A stretch of DNA of 64,000 bases from Ferruginibacter sp. (lineage in GTDB: Bacteria > Bacteroidota > Bacteroidia > Chitinophagales > Chitinophagaceae). Positions 53,058 to 62,700 of the stretch are shown here, piece by piece. A model generated the notes under the pieces. That model ran no database searches. It saw nothing but the letters and a program-made list of their open reading frames with translations, and was not told where the DNA came from. A program made the position numbers and the translations under genes. The stretch is from NCBI GenBank assembly GCA_025963635.1, contig JAOQAK010000056.1:87824-151823 (forward strand). Reading direction: 5' to 3'. Every line of letters begins with the position of its first letter. The stretch's first letter is position 1.

Positions 53058-54281
53058 ATGAGTACGCCTATCCGGAAATGGATTGCCATTTCATTTTTTA
53101 ACCTGGTGCTGGTTGCCGCCTTAGGAGTGATCATGCGGTACAAGATTGCATTTTATCTTCCCTGGATACAGCAGAAATTTGTTTTGCACAGTCATTCACA
53201 TTTTGCTTTTGCCGGCTGGATTACGCAAACATTAATGGTTCTGCTTGTTCACTACCTGGGCACAAAAACCGACCGACCTTTTTTTACAAGATACCGTTGG
53301 CTATTGTTTGCAAACCTGGTAACCGCATACGGTATGCTGGTGAGTTTCATTTTGCAGGGATATGCTTTTTTTTCTATAAGTTTTTCTACGCTTTCTATTT
53401 TTGTCTCCTATTTATTTGCGGCCGTTTACTGGAAAGATTTGTCAGGGACGAAAGAGAGAAATGTGAGCCATTGGTGGCTTAAAGCGGCATTGATCTTTAG
53501 TGTGATTTCATCCATTGGTGCCTTCGGCCTTGCTTATATGATGGCTAATAAAATCATGCATCAAAACTGGTATCTTGCCGCCATTTATTTCTTTTTGCAC
53601 TTTCAATATAATGGCTGGTTCTTTTTTGCCTGTATGGGTTTGCTGGTTGCCAAGCTGGAACAGATGGGGGCATCGCAAATACGGCTTAAACAAGCTTTCC
53701 TGCTTTTTTGTTTTGCAGCCATTCCGGCATATTTTTTATCTGTATTATGGCTGCAGTTGCCCATCGTCCTTTACGGCATCGTTATAGCAGCTGTTATTGC
53801 GCAATTGGCAGGATGGGGATTGACGGTAAAAGTGGTTTTAAAAAACAAGTTATTTATACAACAATCTTTTTCGAAATATGGCAGGGTTCTTTTACTGCTT
53901 TCTTCCATCGCTTTTACCATCAAACTATTGCTGCAATCCGGCTCGGTGATTCCCTCTTTAAGCCAACTTTCATATGGGTTCCGGCCTATTATAATCGGCT
54001 ATCTTCACCTGGTTTTATTAGGGGTAACCAGTATTTTTATTATCGGCTATATTATGTCTTTTGAACTGATCAATGTTACCAGGAAAATGCTGACGGGGAT
54101 TTTTATATTTGTTTCGGGCATCATTGTGAATGAATTGTTGTTAATGGCCCAGGGAGTTGCCGCATTAAGTTACAATAGTGTTCCCTTGATGAACCTGCTG
54201 CTATTAATTGCTGCAGCCGTGTTGTTGACCGGAAGCCTTACTATATTTATTAATTGCAACAGGAGAGTCAGTGACCAATGA
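53058..54281 (+). CDS. Second multi-pass haem-copper-oxidase-like membrane protein
   Basis: The frame extends upstream to 53007, overlapping the regulator gene; the ATG at 53058 (MSTPIRKWIAISFFNL) is preferred as the first with a clean basic N terminus. About 407 residues, roughly 11-12 hydrophobic segments. Histidine motifs VLHSHSHFAFAGWITQT, MHQNWYLAAIYFFLHFQYNG and GYLHLVLLGVTSIF are like those of haem-binding oxidase subunit I relatives, without the copper site. Distant relative of the protein at 42426. Possibly haem-dependent NO or electron handling; not assigned. Confidence 0.72.
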   Translation: MSTPIRKWIAISFFNLVLVAALGVIMRYKIAFYLPWIQQKFVLHSHSHFAFAGWITQTLMVLLVHYLGTKTDRPFFTRYRWLLFANLVTAYGMLVSFILQGYAFFSISFSTLSIFVSYLFAAVYWKDLSGTKERNVSHWWLKAALIFSVISSIGAFGLAYMMANKIMHQNWYLAAIYFFLHFQYNGWFFFACMGLLVAKLEQMGASQIRLKQAFLLFCFAAIPAYFLSVLWLQLPIVLYGIVIAAVIAQLAGWGLTVKVVLKNKLFIQQSFSKYGRVLLLLSSIAFTIKLLLQSGSVIPSLSQLSYGFRPIIIGYLHLVLLGVTSIFIIGYIMSFELINVTRKMLTGIFIFVSGIIVNELLLMAQGVAALSYNSVPLMNLLLLIAAAVLLTGSLTIFINCNRRVSDQ

Positions 54282-55002
54282 TCTAATGAACGGATAAAAC
54301 AGCCTTCAACTGTTCCCTCTTTCTTTTTATACTATGAAGAATAATTGCACATGTAATAGCCTCAGTAATTGTAATCGGGCAGGTGTTTAACTCCAATGTG
54401 CTCCATCGCCTGTTATGCCTGCTGAATGTGCTATAAAACCAATGTATTTCCCACCCCCTTGCCTGTTCCGTGACCGGACCTAATAAGCTCTATAACGGTA
54501 ACGGACAGTTTTTTAAATAGTGAAGGAAATAGAGATCGACAATAAATTGATCGAAATCAGTGAATTATGTAAGTTCTTTTCTATAACCCATATGAATAGT
54601 TGTTTTTAATATTCATAACTTTATCATAGATCGGCTACAGTCAAACTATATTGATGTGAACTGCTTAATTGATGTGTTTAACAGTAGCATAAAGAAAAAC
54701 CAAATCAGCAACAAAAGGCTAGCATACGGATTACCTTTTCCCATGAACGTGTTGTGGTGAATTTACAATAAGTACGCTTTTCATGACTGCAGTTTTATCA
54801 ATGGCTCTTCTTCATTCAAAAAAACAATTTTATTCCCGTTCCTTTCATTTAAACCCAGGTCGTATCTCACGCTGTATATCCTGCATATCGCTGCGAACTG
54901 AACGCAGCTAACAGCGATACAATACTGGTGTTGAGTTGACTATTGGAGCTGTAAAAACAGGCGGTTTAAATTTTAAAAAAAAACATACCCTGATAATTTC
55001 GA
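54282..55002. other. 721-base gap without gene
   Basis: No open frame of note on either strand. A compact symmetrical segment at 54886-54919 is the only structure I can defend. The promoter of the kinase gene is expected here. Confidence 0.6.
54886..54919. promoter_or_regulatory. Nested inverted repeats upstream of the kinase gene
   Basis: TATCGCTG (54886-54893) and CAGCGATA (54912-54919) are perfect complements. A competing shorter pair GCTGCG/CGCAGC (54890-54895, 54903-54908) overlaps them. It is 84 bases before the kinase start. Could be an operator or an mRNA switch-like hairpin; function unknown. Confidence 0.4.
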
Positions 55003-58000
55003 ATGAAAATTAATATTCATCAAAAAATCCTATTGATACCTGCCCTTATTTTGGCAGCCCTCGGGTTCATCGGGTATTCGGTGTTTAAAATCAATCAAAA
55101 TATCCTTGCATCGGAGAAATGGGTGCAACACACTGAACTTGTTCTTTCTCAATCCGGCAAAATTCTTTCTCTTACCAAGGACATTGAAGTTGCTTCCAAC
55201 AGGTTTGTGTTAACAAATGATAGCACGTTGCTGGAACATGCGACTTTGCATTATACGATTTTATTATTGGTGGGGAAGTTGCGGGCGCTCGCTGAGAGAA
55301 ATTCCAATCAACAACAACGCATAGATACACTCAACCTGTATGTTCAAAAATTTTTGGATTTTTCCAATGAGATAATCCGGGTAAGAAGGATGGAGGGATT
55401 GGAGGCTGCCATTAAACTGGTCTCTACGAGGCAAGGAATGGCTGATATGGTACGTATCCGCCAAATCACAAATACAATTCAGCAGCAAGAAACATCCTTG
55501 CTAAACCTGCGGAAGTTGTCCAATGAACGCTCTGTTGTGGCATTCAAGCGATTTTCAAACGTCACATTTATATTATTAATTATTTTCGCCATTGTATTGA
55601 TCGTAACGATTCGTAATTTTTTAATTCAAAATAAGACGAAAGCGCTGGCGGCATCCACGTTGTTGTTGGCAAACGCGGAACTGGCTTTTCAAAACGAAGA
55701 GAAGGAGCGAAAAGCGGCAGAACTGGTAATTGCTAACAAGGAACTTGCCTATCAAAACACCGAAAAAGAGGACCGGGCAGCGGAATTAATTGTTGCCAAC
55801 GAGGAACTGGCGTTTCAAAATGAAGAAAAGGAACGGAAAGCAGCAGAATTGATTATTGCCAACAGGGAACTTGCTTATCAAAATACGGAAAAAGAACATC
55901 GTGCGGCAGAATTAATTATTGCCAATGCCGAGCTTGCATTTCAAAATGAAGAAAAGGAACATCGTGCGGCAGAATTAATTATTGCAAACACAGAGCTTGC
56001 ATTTCAAAATGAAGAAAAGGAAAATCGTGCCGCCGAGTTAATTATTGCAAACAGAGAACTGGCATTTCAAAACGAAGAAAAGGAACGAAAAGCATGGGAC
56101 TTGATTGCTGCTAACGCGGAGCTTGCATATCAAAATGAAGAGAAGGGAAATCGTGCCGCAGAATTAATTGTTGCTAATGCTGAACTGGCGTTTCAAAATG
56201 AAGAAAAGGAACGAAAGGCATCGGATTTAATTATCGCCAACACAGAGCTTGCGTTTCAAAACAAAGAAAAGGAACAAAGAGCGGGCGAGTTGAAAACTGC
56301 AGAAGAAAAAATAACTAAAATAAGTTACCTATATGCATTTATCAGCCAGGTAAACCAGAATATTGTGCGTGAAAAAGATCAATCAACGCTCTTCTCGAAT
56401 TCATGCATCCAGGCCATTAAATTTGGTAAATTCAAGATTGCCTGGATCGGACTTTTTGAGAATGACAACACAGTATTTTCGTTGGTTGCACAAGATGGAA
56501 TACCAGGAGCGCACAATGCATCTTTCGCAAACATTAAGGTTCATAGCAACGATCCCTTGGATCATATATTACGAACCCAAAGCTATTATATTGTGAATGA
56601 TATGCAAAACCAGGAGAACATGGAAAGCTGGAAACAGTTTTCCATTTCATTTGGGATTAATTCCTGGCTTATTTTCCCCATTAAAAAGTCGGGTATTGTT
56701 ATCGGCGCATTCAATCTGTTTTCAACTGAAATTAATTTTTCTTCAAGAGAAGAAATTGCATTGCTGGTAGAGTTGACGAATGATATTTCTTTCGCACTGG
56801 AGCTCTTTGAAAAGTCGAGGCAGCAGCGGGGAACAGAAGAACTCATTTTATTAAATGAAAAAAAATTCCGGTCGATCATTGAGAAAAGCGCTGACATGAA
56901 ATTTCTATCAACGCCTGATGAGAAGCTGGTCTATGGAAGTCCGTCTATAATAAAAGTACTGGGGTATGCCTGGGAAGAGTTCATCGAAGTATCTCTTTTC
57001 ACCATCTTCCACCCGGATGACTTTGAGGAGTTTGTAGAAAAAAGAAATATGATATTGCAAACTTCTGGCAAGTCGTTCAATACCGTTCATCGCCTTAAAC
57101 ATAAAAATGGCAAATGGATATGGTGTGAGGGAACCGTCACCAATTTACTTGATGAGCCGGGTGTTCATGCGCTCATTTCAAACTTAAAGGATATCTCAGA
57201 AAAAAAGATTACAGAAGAACAGCGTGAGTTCGACCGGAACAATCTCAAGGCATTGATCAATAATACCAGCGATTTTATGTGGAGCGTTAATAGGCGGTTT
57301 GAATTAATTACCTCCAATCAGCCTTTCGACGATTGGGTTGTGATTGACCCTGGTCCTGCTGCGCCGATGACAATTGCCAATGGCACAGGGTCTCTGCCGT
57401 CAAAACTGATCAGGAACAGAACATCGTATGAGCGGGCTTTTGCAGGGGAAACTTTTACAGAAATTGAACATGAAACATCGCCGGTTGACTCTTGGTGTGA
57501 AATTTCCTACCACCCTATCCGGCAAGGCGATGAGGTTATTGGAACAGCCTGTTTTTCCCGCAATATCACCCAACGAAAACTTGCTGAATTTGAGCGGATG
57601 AAGATCAGCAACGATCTCTTGCGACGCAATGAAGATCTGGAACAGTTTGCGTATATCATTTCACATAATCTTCGTTCACCGGTGGCCAACATACTCGGAC
57701 TAACTAACGCAATGAACCTTACTTCATTAAGCGCCGAAAGGAAGGAAGGAATAAGATTGGCGTTGAATGATTCAATTTCCAGGTTAGACACCGTGGTAAC
57801 AGATCTGAACGAAATTTTGCAGGTAAAACGCGAAATCAGCGAGATTAAAGAAAAGGTTAGCTTTTCCGAGTTAGTTGAGAATATCAAAATCAGTATAAAG
57901 AATTTATTGGAAACTGATCAAATAGAAGTACTTCATAATTTTTCCGGCATTGACCAGATGTTTACAATGAAAAGTTATATATACAGCATCTTCTACAATC

Positions 58001-58296
58001 TTATTTCGAATAGTATCAAATACCGACGGATGGATGTAGATGCAAAGATTGAAATTGCAAGTGAACGCTTTGATAATAAAATTGAACTGACCTTTACCGA
58101 CAATGGAATGGGGATAGATCTTGATAAAAAAGGAACACAGGTTTTCGGACTATATAAACGGTTTCATCCTGGTATTGAAGGAAAGGGGATGGGACTATTT
58201 ATGGTAAAAACGCAGGTGGAGGCGCTTGGAGGAAAGATTAATATCGAAAGCCGGTTAAATAAGGGCACAGCATTTAAAATTGAATTTCCTATATGA
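55003..58296 (+). CDS. Sensor histidine kinase: CHASE3, ten-unit helical repeat, GAF, two PAS, HisKA, HATPase
   Basis: 1097 residues. Membrane segment about 8-27, periplasmic CHASE3-like helices 28-183, second membrane segment about 185-205. Residues 220-429 are ten tandem 21-residue units of the type LIIANxELAFQNEEKExRAAE, a continuous charged coil. Then GAF (about 440-600), PAS (about 622-742), PAS (about 745-870), HisKA with His888 in SHNLRSPVANI, and HATPase with NLISNSIKY, DNGMGID and GKGMGLFMVKTQ. The signal is unknown. It overlaps the response regulator by 4 bases, so they are translationally coupled. Confidence 0.93.
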   Translation: MKINIHQKILLIPALILAALGFIGYSVFKINQNILASEKWVQHTELVLSQSGKILSLTKDIEVASNRFVLTNDSTLLEHATLHYTILLLVGKLRALAERNSNQQQRIDTLNLYVQKFLDFSNEIIRVRRMEGLEAAIKLVSTRQGMADMVRIRQITNTIQQQETSLLNLRKLSNERSVVAFKRFSNVTFILLIIFAIVLIVTIRNFLIQNKTKALAASTLLLANAELAFQNEEKERKAAELVIANKELAYQNTEKEDRAAELIVANEELAFQNEEKERKAAELIIANRELAYQNTEKEHRAAELIIANAELAFQNEEKEHRAAELIIANTELAFQNEEKENRAAELIIANRELAFQNEEKERKAWDLIAANAELAYQNEEKGNRAAELIVANAELAFQNEEKERKASDLIIANTELAFQNKEKEQRAGELKTAEEKITKISYLYAFISQVNQNIVREKDQSTLFSNSCIQAIKFGKFKIAWIGLFENDNTVFSLVAQDGIPGAHNASFANIKVHSNDPLDHILRTQSYYIVNDMQNQENMESWKQFSISFGINSWLIFPIKKSGIVIGAFNLFSTEINFSSREEIALLVELTNDISFALELFEKSRQQRGTEELILLNEKKFRSIIEKSADMKFLSTPDEKLVYGSPSIIKVLGYAWEEFIEVSLFTIFHPDDFEEFVEKRNMILQTSGKSFNTVHRLKHKNGKWIWCEGTVTNLLDEPGVHALISNLKDISEKKITEEQREFDRNNLKALINNTSDFMWSVNRRFELITSNQPFDDWVVIDPGPAAPMTIANGTGSLPSKLIRNRTSYERAFAGETFTEIEHETSPVDSWCEISYHPIRQGDEVIGTACFSRNITQRKLAEFERMKISNDLLRRNEDLEQFAYIISHNLRSPVANILGLTNAMNLTSLSAERKEGIRLALNDSISRLDTVVTDLNEILQVKREISEIKEKVSFSELVENIKISIKNLLETDQIEVLHNFSGIDQMFTMKSYIYSIFYNLISNSIKYRRMDVDAKIEIASERFDNKIELTFTDNGMGIDLDKKGTQVFGLYKRFHPGIEGKGMGLFMVKTQVEALGGKINIESRLNKGTAFKIEFPI
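55660..56289 (+). repeat. Ten in-frame 63-bp repeats inside the kinase gene
   Basis: The 21-residue units are also close at DNA level: several consecutive units share long runs such as GAACTGGCATTTCAAAACGA with only synonymous changes. Two unit types, ending RKAAE or HRAAE, partly alternate. Such arrays grow and shrink by slippage or unequal crossing over, so unit number probably varies between strains. Confidence 0.9.
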
Positions 58297-58691
58297 GTAT
58301 AGTCCGCAAGTTTATATTGGTTGATGACGATTCAATAAATAACCTGATCAGTACGATCATTATTGAAACGGCACTGGGGCAGGTGGATATTACCGCATTC
58401 CAGGTACCTGAAAATGCGCTCTCGTTTATTCAGCAGGAATATAAAGAGGAAAGGGAACCCACGATCCTTTTTTTAGACTTAAATATGCCCACACTTTCAG
58501 GGTGGGAGTTTATGGAGGAATACGTGCAATTTCCTGACGTGGTAAAAGAACAAATCAGGATATTTATTCTTACTTCGTCTATCGATAACCGCGATAAGGA
58601 CAAAGCGAATGCTTACAGCAATATCGCTGGCTTTGTTGAAAAGCCATTAGAGGAGAAATTGATTCTTTCAATAACCGGTGCAGCAATGTAG
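58293..58691 (+). CDS. Single-domain response regulator
   Basis: 132 residues, receiver domain only. Acid pocket Asp11-Asp13 (VDDDSINNL), phospho-acceptor Asp62 in LFLDLNMP, switch threonine in ILTSS and lysine in VEKPL. Without an output domain it would act by protein contact, in the manner of CheY or Spo0F-like relays. Its ATG overlaps the kinase stop. Confidence 0.94.
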   Translation: MSIVRKFILVDDDSINNLISTIIIETALGQVDITAFQVPENALSFIQQEYKEEREPTILFLDLNMPTLSGWEFMEEYVQFPDVVKEQIRIFILTSSIDNRDKDKANAYSNIAGFVEKPLEEKLILSITGAAM

Positions 58692-58701
58692 TATCCGCAA
58701 A

Positions 58702-59580
58702 TTATTTCTGAAAGCGCTCCCATAATAACCTGGATAATTTCCTGGTGAGTTGCCAGGCTTCATTATTTTCATCCCAACGCTGGTCTTTATTGTTTTTGGT
58801 ACAGATACAAAAAATATATGAGCAATGTTTGCCGTTTACAAACAACACTTCATTCCTGGTGGCATCTACTGCACCACTTTTACTGGCCACGAAAACATAC
58901 GGAGGAATTTGGGAAATGGCTTGCTCATCCCAATAATTTCTTCCCAATAAGCGCAACATTTTATCGCTTGCATCCTTACTGATCACTTCACCCTTTACAA
59001 TTTTTTCCATTAGTGCGGCCATTTCATAGGGAGTCGATTGGCCCCAACCATAGAGGCTTCTATTAGCTTCCCTGCCCGGGGTTCTGCTATTCACCCTTGT
59101 TGTTTTCATTCCAAGGCTATCCATCAGTTCATTGATCCGTTTCCCGCCCCCGGCAAGACCTTGCAGCCATAAACTGGCTGTGTTATCACTCATTGTAAGC
59201 ATCAGCATCATCACCTTGCTCAACTCAATTTTTTCGTTATTTTTAAATGATCCCAGGATGTCTACGCCAGCATACAAAAGAGAATCTTTGTAAATTAATT
59301 CCTGGTGATATTGAAGTTGGCCTTTTTCAATCTTATCCATTGCCCCAATCAGAATCGGAATTTTCACCATGCTCGCCGTTGGAAAAATTGAATCTGCATT
59401 GATTGCAACGGTTTTATTATTCTGCAGGTTGTGAACATATACTCCCGCATCTCCCTGGAAGCCTTTCAGCAAATCAAGTATTTGCCGCTCTAGTTTTTTA
59501 TCTGTTTTTTGTGCCTGCACGTTCAGTGTTGTAGCTGCAAAAAATAGGACGAAGTAAAAAAGTTTCAACAACAGTTTCAT
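58702..59580 (-). CDS. Class A beta-lactamase-like serine hydrolase, secreted
   Basis: 292 residues, signal peptide ending LNVQAQ. All three active-site motifs are present: Ser70-x-x-Lys73 in TASMVKIP, Ser131-Asp-Asn133 in MSDNTASLW and Lys234-Ser-Gly in ASKSGAVD. The omega-loop has GREANRSLYGWG, so Glu171 may serve as the general base, but the usual ExxLN is not exact. Either a chromosomal beta-lactamase or a related cell-wall peptidase. It is convergent with the response regulator and divergent from the HTCS gene. Confidence 0.88.
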   Translation of the reverse strand: MKLLLKLFYFVLFFAATTLNVQAQKTDKKLERQILDLLKGFQGDAGVYVHNLQNNKTVAINADSIFPTASMVKIPILIGAMDKIEKGQLQYHQELIYKDSLLYAGVDILGSFKNNEKIELSKVMMLMLTMSDNTASLWLQGLAGGGKRINELMDSLGMKTTRVNSRTPGREANRSLYGWGQSTPYEMAALMEKIVKGEVISKDASDKMLRLLGRNYWDEQAISQIPPYVFVASKSGAVDATRNEVLFVNGKHCSYIFCICTKNNKDQRWDENNEAWQLTRKLSRLLWERFQK

Positions 59581-59748
59581 GGCAATAAAATTATAGGTTT
59601 TTACAATAGGAGGCTACAGAATTTGAACGGTATTCCAAATGTTTTTTTAAACCTACCCTCTGAACTACGGCTAATAGAGAGAATATCTCATTCAAATGAG
59701 GACTTGTGCCCTATAATTCATATCCGAATGATATAACATAACACTCAG

Positions 59749-59756
59749 TATCTTTG
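59749..59756 (+). promoter_or_regulatory. -7 promoter element of the hybrid two-component gene
   Basis: TATCTTTG matches TAnnTTTG exactly. The start codon at 59774 is only 18 bases later, so the mRNA leader would be very short. No good TTTG at -33. Confidence 0.5.
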
Positions 59757-59773
59757 GCGCATAATCGTGTATA

Positions 59774-62700
59774 ATGAACTGCTATGTTTTAGAGAGAAAC
59801 GGATTAAAAAAATATGGTTTCATCCTTTTATTTTCTTTTTACTTCGCTGGTTATGGCCAGCAATCCTATCCTGAAATCCGGTATCTCGGGATTGAGAATG
59901 GATTATCCAACAATGCTGTAACGGCTATTTACCAGGATTATAATGGATTTATGTGGTTTGGAACGTACGATGGGTTAAACAAGTACAATGGTTACTCTTT
60001 CAAGATATTTCGTAACAAAGTCGATGATACTACTTCGCTCAGGTCCAACAACATCTACACAATTGAAGGAGATGCTTATCACAACATTTGGGTGGGCACA
60101 CAAAAAGGCATAAGCATCTATAATCCTGTAACGGCTGGTTTTTCGTTCCCAAAATTTCTGTTATCAAATAACGGGTTGCCGAAATCTATAGAAGATGATG
60201 TTCATAGTATTGAAGCTGTCGGCGGCAGCTATATGCTGGTGGGTACACAGCACCATGGATTGTTTGTATTTAAGAGCTCATCCGATGCGGGAATACAGAT
60301 TCCCTTGTATGGTCCGAAAGGCAGGGAAGAGAACTATACAGTTACTGATATTGAGTTTGACTCATTAAAAAAGGTGGTGTATGTGCTGGTGGCAAACAAG
60401 GGCTTATATAAATGCGACCTTGCCAAAAAAACTTTACAACTGGCGAGTGCAGCCATTACCGACGCAAATTGTTTAAAAGCCGACAATAAAGGGAATCTTT
60501 GGGTTGGTTTAAACAATGGCCTTTGCCAGTATGATGCAATAACAAATACGTTTTCCAAAAATTATATCAGCTCCAATAATAATGTGGTGAGGCTTTGGAC
60601 CGATAAAAAGGGCATCCTTTGGATAGCTTCGGATGGGGGAGGATTATGGTCTTTACCGGTGGGCTCTAAAGAAGCCGTTCCATTTTTATCGCCTGCAGGG
60701 ATTCCTTTGGTGAATAGTAATGCTGTGTATGCCATTTATGAAGATTTTGATGGGCGGAAATGGATAGGCACGCTGCGTGGCGGCATCAATATGATCGAAT
60801 CCAGGCCAAGCTCTTTTGAGAAGGTAATCTATAACCGACCCGACAGAAAAAACCTGATCGATAACTTCATTCTGTCATTTTGTGAAGATGGAAATAACCT
60901 TTGGATCGGAACGGATGGCGCCGGGCTGCGGTACTGGGATCGTCAAAACAACAAATTTTCGGAGTACACAAATAATCCTGCAAACACAAATTCGATCAGC
61001 AGCAATTTTATCACCAGCATAACAAAAGATTACCAGCAGGATCTATGGCTTTCTACCTGGTTTGGCGGAATTAACCGATTACGAAAATCTGCCGGTTCAT
61101 TTGAACATTATACTTGTTTTAACCCGGTAACGAAATCCGTTGAAAACAATGTATGGCTGATATATGAGGATGCCCAAAAAAGGCTCTGGGCAAGCACTAC
61201 CAATGAAGGCACGCTTTACCTGCTCAACAGGCAAACCAACCGCTTTGAGCTCTTTGATGAAAAGCTAAGTAATATTCAATGCCTGGCAGAAGATAGCGAA
61301 GGAAGCTTATGGGCCGGCAACTATACTACTTTAACTAAAATTGATCCGATCAAAAAGCAATACCTGTCGTACAATATCGGTTATCCGATCCGCAGTATAC
61401 GGGAAGACAAAGACCATAATTTCTGGCTCGGCACGCAAGGTGGCGGATTATTGCTTTTTGACAGGAAATCGGGCAACTACAAAAGATTTACTACCACCGA
61501 TGGATTAGCAAGCAGTACGGTATTGCGGCTGCTGGAAGACAGCATGGGTAATATCTGGATGAGTACATACAATGGTTTATCCAAATTAGATATCAAAAAG
61601 AAAACATTCCGCAATTTTTCCCAGTCGGATGGTTTGCAAAGTAACCAGTTCAGCTTCAATGCCGGGTTGAGGCTGCACACGGGAGAATTGGTTTTTGGCG
61701 GCATCAAAGGGTTTAACGTATTTAATCCTGATAGAGTATACGAAGAGTTTGAAACCCCGAAAGTGTTTATCACAGGACTTAAGATTAACAATGTACCCGT
61801 TGAAGAAGACGGTATTTATGTAACCGAGCGAAAACTTGACCAGGTCAATAAGATTACCCTTCCTTATAACCAGGCGGTACTCTCGCTTGATTTTGTTGCT
61901 CTCGAATACTCAGGCACTGATAAAATAAAATATGCATACTATCTACAGGGATGGGACAAGGATTGGAATTATGTAAATGATATAAGAACTGCCAACTACT
62001 CACGGCTGCGGGAAGGAGATTATGTTTTTAAAATTAAAATCAGTACGCCCGATGGTAAGTGGAGCGATGAAACGCGGCTGCTGAAGATTATCGTGTTGCC
62101 GCCATGGTATCGTACCTGGTGGGCTTACCTTCTTTATTTCTCGATGGGAGTAAGCATTGTTTACCTGTATATGCTGTATAAAACCAGGCAGGAAAAATTA
62201 CGCTACGAAGTTAAAATTGCTCACATCGAAGCTGAAAAAGAAAAAGAACTGAATGAAAAAAAGATGTTGTTTTTTACCAACATATCTCATGAATTCAGAA
62301 CGCCTTTATCCCTTATCATTAATCCTATCAAGGATATATTAAATAAAAATGATGCACACAACGATAACCAGGAGTTGAATATTATTTATAGGAATGCCCG
62401 GCGCTTACTTCGGTTGGTAGACCAGTTATTGCTTTTTCGAAAAACGGATAGCGAAATGGGGAAGTTGAACATGGCCACCCTGGATTTATACGACTTGTGT
62501 AAAGAAGTGTACTCTTGTTTTGTTCAGCAGGCAAGAGCAAAAAAAATAAATTATGAATTAGAGTTCGAAAACAAAGCAACTAAAATATTCGGTGATAGAG
62601 AAAAGATAGAAATTGCATTATTTAACTTGCTATCCAATGCTTTTAAGTACACTCCGGAAAATGGTAACGTTCGTTTTAGGGTGATTGAATACGAAACCGG

